DNA of 13,424 nucleotides from Microbacterium sp. (GTDB taxonomy: Bacteria; Actinomycetota; Actinomycetes; Actinomycetales; Microbacteriaceae). Location of the stretch: positions 1 to 13,424 of the forward strand of contig DQHP01000130.1 of assembly GCA_003524435.1 (NCBI GenBank), read 5' to 3'. The notes below the pieces were generated by a model. It saw nothing but the letters and a program-made list of their open reading frames with translations, had not been told where the DNA came from and did not search any database. Numbering within the stretch: the stretch's first letter is position 1; each line of letters opens with the position of its first letter. Below are positions 7,401-12,145 of this stretch, one piece after another. A program made the position numbers and the translations under genes.

Positions 7401-7923
7401 CCTGACATTCCCTCAGGAGTACACGCTTGACTATGTGCGCGTCTACCAGGCGCCCTCCACCGCCGAGCGGTTCGAGGCCACCTTCACCGACGACACGGAG
7501 GGGTGGCGTTTCGTAGAACTGCCGTTCAGCCAGTTCACGCGGTCAAGTGAGCAGCCTGAAGGTGCGGCCGATGACGGGCTGACGCTGACAGATGTGCAGG
7601 GGTACTCCTTCGAGTCTGGCCGGGCGGCCGAACCAGGCGAAGGCAGTGAAGCTGTGGGGACTCAGACGCGAACCGTCGCCGCTGCTGCTCCTGCGGCGGG
7701 ACCGCTGAGTGTCGACCAGGTGCAACTGCTCGCGGGCTCTCCCGGTGGCGGCGCAGGCGAGGGGGAAATCCCGGGCGGTGATGGCGTTCCTGCTGGCAGT
7801 GGTTCACTTGGTGCCACAGGTGGCGGCATCCCCTTTGGTCTGATCCTAAGTGGGCTTCTGCTCACGATCGCGGGAGCGCTCGTTGGCCTTCGCCGACACA
7901 GAATCAACGCGAGTATGCGCTGA
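4462..7923 (+). CDS. Secreted, sortase-type anchored GH16 beta-glucanase with CBM11-like and Calx-beta domains (1153 aa)
   Basis: This is probably an endo-beta-1,3-glucanase (laminarinase-like) acting outside the cell. Residues 1-36 are a signal peptide (RSRR, hydrophobic core, cleavage near AQAA). Then follow a CBM11-like beta-sandwich (about 42-211), Calx-beta 1 (219-327), a second CBM11-like domain (336-521), Calx-beta 2 (528-642), and the N-half of a third CBM11-like domain (646-737). The GH16 catalytic domain spans about 743-996, and the C-half of the third CBM11-like domain spans 1000-1092. The GH16 signature EIDVME is at 873-878 (nucleophile E873, D875, acid/base E878); WGNDELQYYTD is typical of laminarinase-type GH16. 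The C-terminus has a Gly-rich linker, LGATG (1116-1120), one membrane segment and RRHR. The third CBM is split around the catalytic domain. Expression is probably under the CebR-like operator upstream. Lichenase or other beta-glucan activity is not excluded. Confidence 0.92.
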   Translation: MSSTISRSRRTSTVLLVGGVLAAGLVPISATVAQAAGTVQTVFDFEDGIDRHIQWEAAGAGIQNVAEIGANAQNAGSTKALSYGFDLASPPGYGGIGFEFSDAAQDWSAYDGVQLWAYGDGTESSIQVELLDASGATDPAGTYERWDTVLPVGAEGWRLVTLTWDQFTRASDFQDPEASTDGVLDKDHVRGILFPANAGTGVIKIDDIALFTADGDVLPTVGVAAASADVIEGEDLRAEVRLSRAAESDVTVDYATKDATATAPRDFSAASGTLTIPAGQTSAEVVIRTADNADVDGNRSFEIVLANSNGATLGAHTMTATIRDDEAGGGEPAPDYTAVIDFETPLVLGDPQASPPLGWFTAQGGDNVPSFERVAADDRPGADAENQALEVGLDASSWAVLIDTFTDKGQWVPQDWSEYGGLGFWMKGENSGAPLFIDLLDNRTPDSVIDDAERFTVTFADDWNGWRFVQFPFEDFVRKNVNNGAPDDGFTLSEMHGFAIGVEGVGALSTTLQIDDVAVWGDGSRRPVVASFPAASFAVSEGEEADVTVALSRASESDVSVSFATEAESDRPSAAPGRDYVESSGTLIIPSGERKATIHIPTLDDAKSEPDETFIVRMTDVSGADPAPTTVTRVRIVDNEDPADFAHLIDDFEQGTEGLMPAGDASLQTRGVEPDSAEAYPGQSGYENVLDIAGTGGYVRDFAEPQDWSASDGVGLWYRGRGDGRPVKLSVDEGEKQQAAPEDWTLAWADEFDGDTGTPADLRYWTYETGGHGWGNDELQYYTDSTDNAAHDGEGNLVITMRKLDDPAASGLDCWYGPCQYTSARLITENKVELKHGRVETRVKLPEGKAGIWPAFWALGNDFREVDWPQTGEIDVMEYVGKLPNEVFGTIHGPGYSGGASIGDIHDYGENLGGQWMTFAVEWEENVIRWYAQRDGEEPVKFFEATPAAVAPNQWVFEHPFFFIANMAVGGNFGGPLSPDLTFPQEYTLDYVRVYQAPSTAERFEATFTDDTEGWRFVELPFSQFTRSSEQPEGAADDGLTLTDVQGYSFESGRAAEPGEGSEAVGTQTRTVAAAAPAAGPLSVDQVQLLAGSPGGGAGEGEIPGGDGVPAGSGSLGATGGGIPFGLILSGLLLTIAGALVGLRRHRINASMR
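6688..7449 (+). other. GH16 catalytic domain nested inside a CBM11-like domain
   Basis: This marks the catalytic insert (residues about 743-996). The sequence before it ends in DGVGLWYRG...VKLSVDEG and the sequence after it resumes at RFEATFTDDTEGWRFVELPF. The same elements are contiguous in the second domain (GLGFWMKG...LFIDLLDN, then RFTVTFADDWNGWRFVQFPF). The insertion falls in a loop between two predicted beta-strands. Confidence 0.75.
7807..7920 (+). other. C-terminal cell-wall sorting signal of the glucanase
   Basis: LGATG is followed by GGIPFGLILSGLLLTIAGAL, a single membrane span, and a basic tail beginning RRHR. This is the three-part layout of sortase substrates. The motif is closest to the LAxTG type of class E sortases in high-GC actinobacteria, but has Gly in place of Ala at position 2. 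No sortase gene is in the window. Confidence 0.65.
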
Positions 7924-7933
7924 TCGGCAGGGG

Positions 7934-7945
7934 TACACTCTCGAC
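7934..7945 (+). promoter_or_regulatory. Possible -10 element for leaderless transcription of the VOC gene
   Basis: TACACT (7934-7939) is followed by 6 nt and then the ATG at 7946, which would itself be the transcription start. Leaderless mRNAs are common in actinobacteria. No good -35 is visible. An alternative is ordinary initiation using AGGGG at 7929-7933, which lies 12 nt from the ATG and is rather far. Confidence 0.35.
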
Positions 7946-8341
7946 ATGACTGGACTCGTGCCCTACCTGTTTTTCCCCGGCAACGCTGCGGAAGCACTCA
8001 CCTTCTACCAATCGGTCTTCGGCGGCGAGCTCGTGCTCTACACCTATGCTGACGCGCAGCGGACAGATGGCCCCGCAGATGCGATTGGCCACGGAATGCT
8101 GCAGGGCACCGTCGAACTTTTCGCTGCAGACGCAGGGCGCGACCAAGACGCCGTCCACATCGTTGGTGCGAGCTTGTCGCTTCTTGGCACCGCAGAGCCC
8201 TCTGTGCTGCACGAGTGGTTCGCTGCACTCGCCGAGGGTGGCACCGCGATCGACCCGCTCCAGCAGCGTCCGTGGGGCGACTTCGACGGACAGGTTACTG
8301 ACCGCTACGGCATCCGCTGGCTCGTCGGTTACCAGGCCTAG
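7946..8341 (+). CDS. VOC superfamily protein, PhnB/3-demethylubiquinone-9 methyltransferase-like fold (131 aa)
   Basis: This is a small protein of the vicinal oxygen chelate (glyoxalase/bleomycin-resistance) superfamily, PhnB-like group. The N-terminus has the hallmark pattern VPYLFFPGNAAEALTFYQSVFGGE (here 5-27, shown in part: FPGNAAEALTFYQSVFGG), followed by AIGHGML around residue 50 and a C-terminal WGDFDGQVTDRYGIRWLV strand, both typical of this group. The length is a single complete VOC unit, and such proteins dimerise to form metal or ligand sites. PhnB-like proteins are widespread and mostly of unknown substrate, so no reaction is assigned. The gene starts 22 nt after the glucanase stop. 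It could be read through from the glucanase or use its own leaderless promoter. It converges on the aminotransferase gene. Confidence 0.85.
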   Translation: MTGLVPYLFFPGNAAEALTFYQSVFGGELVLYTYADAQRTDGPADAIGHGMLQGTVELFAADAGRDQDAVHIVGASLSLLGTAEPSVLHEWFAALAEGGTAIDPLQQRPWGDFDGQVTDRYGIRWLVGYQA

Positions 8342-8358
8342 CGCCCCTTCGCGACGCC

Positions 8359-8435
8359 GAGCCCCCGTCTTCGTGTCGACCCCCCGTCGCATTTTCGTGA
8401 TTGCGACGGGGGGGGCGACGACAAGACGGGGGCTC
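8359..8435. repeat. Long nested GC-rich hairpin between convergent genes (terminator or REP-like element)
   Basis: The outer arms GAGCCCCCGTCTT (8359-8371) and AAGACGGGGGCTC (8423-8435) are perfectly complementary over 13 bp. Inside, GTCG (8375-8378) pairs with CGAC (8416-8419), and CCCCCCGTCGCA (8380-8391) pairs with TGCGACGGGGGG (8402-8413), leaving the loop TTTTCGTGAT. Each arm contains two related modules (CCCCCGTC...TTCGTG). No U-tract follows. It sits between the ends of the VOC gene (+) and the aminotransferase gene (-), so it could act as a two-way terminator or be a copy of a dispersed palindromic repeat. Confidence 0.7.
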
Positions 8436-8481
8436 GAGGAAACGAGTAGGCAGCGACGCCACGAATGGGGGCGACGAGGAA

Positions 8482-8511
8482 GGGATGCTACGCGAGGGGA
8501 TGCTACGCGAA
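8482..8511. repeat. 15-bp tandem duplication spanning the aminotransferase stop codon
   Basis: GGGATGCTACGCGAG (8482-8496) is followed directly by GGGATGCTACGCGAA (8497-8511), 14 of 15 identical. The copy carries a second in-frame stop (8488-8490) just downstream of the real one (8503-8505) on the - strand, so protein length is unaffected. Confidence 0.85.
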
Positions 8512-9717
8512 CAGGCGCTGCAGGCGCTGGATCCCCTCGAGAAGGGCGTCATCGGCGAGGGCGTAGGACAGCCGGAGATAGCCGGAAGGGCCGAAGGCCT
8601 CACCAGGAACGACCGCCACTTCCGCTTGCTCAAGGATGAAGTCAGCGAGTTCCAGCGACGTCGTCGGCGTTACGCTGCCCCCTGCTTGAGTGGGCCAGGC
8701 GCGACCGAGAAGGCCCTGCACGTCCGGATAGACGTAGAACGCGCCGAGTGGGTTGGGCACGCGGACGCCGTCGATCTTCGACAGCTCGGAAACGATGAGG
8801 CGGCGGCGCCGATCGAAAGCCTCGCGGAACTGCTCGGCTTCGGTCTGGGGTCCGCTGAGGGCAGCGATCGCTCCACGCTGGGCGACGTTGTTCACGTTGC
8901 TAGTGAGATGCGACTGCAGGTTGCCCGCTACCTTGATGGCGTCAGCGGGGCCGACCATCCAGCCCACGCGCCATCCGGTCATGGCATAGGTCTTGGCGAC
9001 GCCGTTGACAAGGATTGTCTGGCTCGCAGCATCCGGTACTGCCTCAACGATCGAGGTCGCCTTCACTCCTTCGTAGGTGAGGTTCTGGTAGATCTCGTCG
9101 GAAACGATCCAGATGCCATGCTCGACGGCCCATTCGCCGATCGCCTTGGTCTCCTCGGCCGTATACACCGCACCGGTCGGATTCGACGGTGACACGAAAA
9201 CAAGCACGGTGGTGCGCTCTGTGCGCGCGGCCTCAAGCTGCTCAACGGTGACCTTGTAGTCCTGGTCAGCGCCGGCGAAAACCTCGACAGGGATGCCGTC
9301 GGCCAGTGCAATGGCCTCAGGATAGGTGGTCCAGTAGGGAGCAGGAAGCAATACTTCATCGCCCGGGTTCACTACGGTCTGGAAGGCCTGGTAGACGGCC
9401 TGCTTGCCACCGTTGGTGACGATCACCTGGCTGGGAGTGACTTCAAGACCGGAATCGCGGAGCGTCTTCGCGGCGATTGCTTCGCGCAGCGCGGGAAGTC
9501 CAGGAGCGGGGGTGTAGCGGTAGCTCGCTGGATCGGCGAGGGCAGCGGCGGCGGCATCCACGACGAACTGCGGCGTGGAGAAATCAGGCTCGCCTGCGGC
9601 ATAGGAGATGACGGGTTTGCCCTCCGCCTTCAGAGCCTTGGCCTTGGCATCCACTTTCAGAGTTGCCGACTCGGCGATGGCGGACAGTTTGCGGGAGAGA
9701 GGAGCGCGTTCGGTCAC
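8503..9717 (-). CDS. aspC: Class I PLP-dependent aminotransferase, aspartate aminotransferase type (404 aa)
   Basis: This is a fold-type I aminotransferase. It probably moves the amino group between aspartate (or an aromatic amino acid) and 2-oxoglutarate in the cytoplasm. Family landmarks are present: AAGEPDF near 40-46, NGGKQAVYQAF (102-112) for phosphate contacts, SPSNPTG with N179, SDEIY with D207 (PLP pyridine nitrogen), KTYAMTGWRVGW with the Schiff-base K242, and YLRLSYA with R382 (substrate carboxylate). Length is typical of the subgroup Ib (Thermus-like) aspartate aminotransferases. The start is GTG at 9715-9717; AGTAGG about 9 nt upstream is a weak ribosome site. It diverges from the acyl-CoA dehydrogenase gene across 119 nt. 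It looks like a housekeeping gene and nothing is missing. Substrate preference within the family (AspC, aromatic or prephenate type) cannot be settled by eye. Confidence 0.92.
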   Translation of the reverse strand: MTERAPLSRKLSAIAESATLKVDAKAKALKAEGKPVISYAAGEPDFSTPQFVVDAAAAALADPASYRYTPAPGLPALREAIAAKTLRDSGLEVTPSQVIVTNGGKQAVYQAFQTVVNPGDEVLLPAPYWTTYPEAIALADGIPVEVFAGADQDYKVTVEQLEAARTERTTVLVFVSPSNPTGAVYTAEETKAIGEWAVEHGIWIVSDEIYQNLTYEGVKATSIVEAVPDAASQTILVNGVAKTYAMTGWRVGWMVGPADAIKVAGNLQSHLTSNVNNVAQRGAIAALSGPQTEAEQFREAFDRRRRLIVSELSKIDGVRVPNPLGAFYVYPDVQGLLGRAWPTQAGGSVTPTTSLELADFILEQAEVAVVPGEAFGPSGYLRLSYALADDALLEGIQRLQRLFA

Positions 9718-9773
9718 GCTCCGAGCCTACTCGCGCGCGAGTCTTTACGTGAGTCCCCGGTATTCCTAGTTTT

Positions 9774-9786
9774 GAAACTCAGTTTC
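9774..9786. promoter_or_regulatory. Perfect GAAAC-N3-GTTTC palindrome, candidate operator for acyl-CoA dehydrogenase
   Basis: GAAACTCAGTTTC is a perfect 13-nt inverted repeat around a central C. It ends 3 nt before the candidate -10 of the acyl-CoA dehydrogenase gene, a repressor-like position. The spacing matches the class bound by the TetR-family fatty-acid regulator PsrA of Pseudomonas (G/C-AAAC-N2-4-GTTT-G/C). The actual regulator here is unknown. It could also affect the divergent aminotransferase gene. Confidence 0.55.
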
Positions 9787-9789
9787 GCG

Positions 9790-9795
9790 TATGCT
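9790..9795 (+). promoter_or_regulatory. Candidate -10 element of the acyl-CoA dehydrogenase promoter
   Basis: TATGCT lies 41 nt before the preferred start codon, giving an expected transcription start near 9802. A consensus -35 at 17-nt spacing is absent; TTGAAA at 9772-9777 is only 12 nt away and overlaps the palindrome. Confidence 0.45.
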
Positions 9796-9824
9796 GGCTC
9801 TCAGTCTCACCAATGTCGATGTTC

Positions 9825-9830
9825 AAGGAG
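9825..9830 (+). promoter_or_regulatory. Ribosome binding site fixing the acyl-CoA dehydrogenase start
   Basis: AAGGAG with a 6-nt spacer precedes the ATG at 9837. It decides against the in-frame ATGs at 9813 and 9819, which lie upstream of this site. Confidence 0.85.
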
Positions 9831-9836
9831 TGCGCC

Positions 9837-11549
9837 ATGGCCGCCGAATCTCTGTACGTGCCGCCCGTTTCCGATTATGCCTTCCTCTACGGCGAGGCAT
9901 TCGGACTCGATCTGGTCGCTCGCGCCACCGGTGGTGAGCTAACCGCAGAGGATGCCGCCGAGATCATCGCCGGAGCTGGCGAGTTTGCGGCATCGGTACT
10001 GGCGCCGCTAGAGACCGTCGGTGACCGCATCGGTGCGACGCTCGTAGACGGCGACGTACGCATGCCAGAGGGATTCGCTGAGGCATACCGCGCATTCGTC
10101 GACGCCGGTTGGATCACTGCCGAAGCGCCCGCATCTGCGGGTGGCGATGGCCTGCCCGGCGTGATCCGCGCAGGACTCGGCGAAGTCTGGAACGCATCGA
10201 ACGCGGCATTTGCGCTGTGCTGGCTGCTGACGGCAGGACAGATTCATGCGCTGGATGCTGTGGCATCAGACGAACTACGAGAGACGTTCTTGACCAAACT
10301 CGTCAGCGGCGAGTGGACCGGCACGATGAACCTCACCGAACCTGAGGCGGGCACCGACCTCGGCGCGATCCGCACCATGGCGACGCCGCGCGATGACGGC
10401 ACCTGGGCGATCAGCGGTCAGAAGATCTTCATCACTTGGGGTGACCATGACATTGCCGAGAACATCGTGCACCTGGTCCTCGCTCGTACGCCTGGAGCCC
10501 CTGACGGTGCCAAGGGGCTGTCGCTGTTCGTCGCGCCGCGCATCCTGGTGAACGAGGATGGCACGCTGGGCGAGCGCAATGCCGTCACAACCGTTGCTAT
10601 CGAGCACAAGCTCGGCATTCACGGGAGCCCGACATGCGTCCTCTCCTATGAAGATGCAACGGGCTATCTCGTTGGAGATCTGCACGGTGGACTTGCGGGC
10701 ATGTTTGTGATGATGAACTCTGCCCGCGCTGGCATGGGATATCAGGCTACGGGCATCGCTGACCGTGCCTACCAGCAAGCTTTGTCTTATGCGGGGGAAC
10801 GTCTGCAGGGACCCGTGCTTGATCGTCCTGCCGGCACGCCGATCGCCCAGCATCCCGACGTGCAGCGGCTACTGCTGTCGATGTCGAGTCAGATCTACGC
10901 GATGCGCGCTCTCGGCGTCTACGTGGGTGACCTTTTTGATCGTGCAGAGACCGATGGCACGGGCGCGCTCGCCGAGTTCTTCGTCCCAGTGCTGAAGGGC
11001 TGGGCCACGGAAGATGCGCTTTTGGTGACATCTGATGCAATCCAGGTGCACGGCGGTATGGGCTTCATCGAAGAGACAGGTATCGCTCAGCACTACCGCG
11101 ATGCGCGCATCATGACGATCTACGAAGGCACGACGGCGATTCAATCGAACGACCTCGTTGGTCGAAAGGTGCTGCGCGATAAGGGTGCGACGGCCGCCAT
11201 GTTGTTCGACCAGATTGACCAGACGATCGCCGCTCTGCGTGCCGCTGGCTCTGAAGTAGCGACCCGGACTGCTGATCGGCTCGCGCGCGCCGTAGACGCT
11301 GCACGTCGCGCGACCGATTCTCTGATCGGGTTCGCTGACTCACCGCGCGACGCTTTTGCAGTGAGCGTTCCTTATCTGATGTTGCTCGGCACCCTCGCCG
11401 GTGGTTGGATGCACGCGCTCGCGGTGGTAGCTGTTGGTACCTCGCAGGACGGGGTCGGGCGCCTGACAAACGCGGACTTCTATGGCGCGCATCACCTGCC
11501 GCGCGTGCACGCACTGGCAGAGACGGTTGCTGCGGGCGAGGTCGGCTGA
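9837..11549 (+). CDS. Acyl-CoA dehydrogenase with C-terminal extension (570 aa)
   Basis: This is an FAD-dependent acyl-CoA dehydrogenase, which introduces the 2,3-double bond into an acyl-CoA (first step of beta-oxidation or a related thioester pathway). The FAD/substrate motif LTEPEAGTD is at 166-174 in the middle beta domain, followed by KIFITWGDHD. The flavin-proximal helix GMGFIEETGIAQHYRDARI leads to IYEGTTAIQ with the likely catalytic base E430. The extra 120 or so C-terminal residues are typical of the longer (about 570-600 aa) DmdC/FadE-type members, compared with about 380 aa for the short-chain enzymes. The protein is intact. It stands alone, diverges from the aminotransferase gene and is preceded by a palindrome consistent with fatty-acid-responsive control. 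The substrate is not defined: a long-chain acyl-CoA or a 3-methylmercaptopropionyl-CoA-type substrate are both possible for this clade. Confidence 0.9.
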   Translation: MAAESLYVPPVSDYAFLYGEAFGLDLVARATGGELTAEDAAEIIAGAGEFAASVLAPLETVGDRIGATLVDGDVRMPEGFAEAYRAFVDAGWITAEAPASAGGDGLPGVIRAGLGEVWNASNAAFALCWLLTAGQIHALDAVASDELRETFLTKLVSGEWTGTMNLTEPEAGTDLGAIRTMATPRDDGTWAISGQKIFITWGDHDIAENIVHLVLARTPGAPDGAKGLSLFVAPRILVNEDGTLGERNAVTTVAIEHKLGIHGSPTCVLSYEDATGYLVGDLHGGLAGMFVMMNSARAGMGYQATGIADRAYQQALSYAGERLQGPVLDRPAGTPIAQHPDVQRLLLSMSSQIYAMRALGVYVGDLFDRAETDGTGALAEFFVPVLKGWATEDALLVTSDAIQVHGGMGFIEETGIAQHYRDARIMTIYEGTTAIQSNDLVGRKVLRDKGATAAMLFDQIDQTIAALRAAGSEVATRTADRLARAVDAARRATDSLIGFADSPRDAFAVSVPYLMLLGTLAGGWMHALAVVAVGTSQDGVGRLTNADFYGAHHLPRVHALAETVAAGEVG

Positions 11550-11577
11550 GGTTCTTCTCATCTGTTGAATCCCGGCA

Positions 11578-11943
11578 TCAGCCGAACCGCGGAGGGAATG
11601 GCCAGGGAAAGAGCCCTGCTCCGGCGAGCAAGGCGACGGCGATGACGAAGGTGAACATTCCGATCGCGGCGCAGACCTGCAGCGGCTGTGGACGCGCGAC
11701 GCCGATGCTCAGCACAATTCCGATGATGAGGACTGCAGCAACCGCCCACCATGTGAATGCAAAGACGTAGCTGAGCATCATCGGAATCAGTAGTGCCTCA
11801 GGCGGTACGTCATTTGCGCTGGTGAACATCATTGCGCTGCACACGAGCCCGATCGAGGACGCGATAGTGCCCGCAACCAGGAGGCCGCGCGCGGCGTTTC
11901 GACGGGGCTCTGCGACGGGAGATGCAAGAGGGGGCTCATTCAT
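11578..11943 (-). CDS. Small integral membrane protein of unknown function (121 aa)
   Basis: No family recognised. A polar, Pro-rich N-terminus of about 18 residues is followed by three or four hydrophobic segments: about 20-41, a long stretch about 50-83 that could be one or two spans, and about 90-113 ending in Pro-rich FPWPFPPRFG. There is no catalytic motif. The ATG is at 11941-11943. No clear ribosome site precedes it, but TAGCGT (reverse complement of 11951-11956) ends 7 nt before the ATG, which would allow a leaderless transcript; this is weak. It converges on the acyl-CoA dehydrogenase gene, with 28 nt between the two stops. A strong terminator separates it from malate synthase, so it is not in that operon. 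Confidence 0.7.
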   Translation of the reverse strand: MNEPPLASPVAEPRRNAARGLLVAGTIASSIGLVCSAMMFTSANDVPPEALLIPMMLSYVFAFTWWAVAAVLIIGIVLSIGVARPQPLQVCAAIGMFTFVIAVALLAGAGLFPWPFPPRFG

Positions 11944-11982
11944 GCCGAGTACGCTACCGAGTTCGGCCGCGGCTTCGCAGAG

Positions 11983-11991
11983 TTATCCACA
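11983..11991 (+). other. Single consensus DnaA box
   Basis: TTATCCACA is an exact match to the DnaA-box consensus and lies in the gap between the small membrane protein and malate synthase. No cluster of boxes, AT-rich unwinding region or dnaA/dnaN gene is nearby, so it is not an origin. It may be a chance match, a titration site or a local regulatory site. Confidence 0.4.
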
Positions 11992-12057
11992 GCCCCTGGC
12001 GCCGCATCCGGAGCCCCGTCCGGCGGCAATGCTCCCGTTCTCACCCAACCTCTCCCG

Positions 12058-12106
12058 CGAAAAACGTCCTGCCAGCATGAAACACATGCTGGCAGGACGT
12101 TTTTCG
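12058..12106 (-). terminator. Intrinsic terminator downstream of malate synthase
   Basis: A perfect 22-bp stem (12058-12079 with 12085-12106) closes on the 5-nt loop AAACA. Five A's at the base of the left arm become a U-run in the - strand transcript, and five T's on the right arm do the same for the + strand, so it can act in both directions. It starts 40 nt after the malate synthase stop. Confidence 0.88.
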
Positions 12107-12145
12107 TGCAGGAGACTGTTTCTCGCAGGCTCGGCCGCTGTGAGA

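Noticed and set aside
7872..7881. A second GGGAGCGCTC core resembling the CebR operator
   Set aside because: It lies inside the glucanase coding sequence (membrane segment), and only 10 of 14 operator positions match.
8401..9192. An open + strand frame of 263 codons opposite the aminotransferase
   Set aside because: It runs through the hairpin and the duplication, and is antisense to a gene with all its PLP-enzyme motifs intact.
9731..9740. TCGCGCGCGA palindrome between the divergent genes
   Set aside because: Short alternating CG palindromes are common in GC-rich DNA, and it has no clear relation to a promoter element.
12001..12027. A small imperfect GC-rich inverted repeat near the DnaA box
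   Set aside because: The stem is only 5 bp plus a bulged outer part, which is expected by chance in this GC-rich gap.
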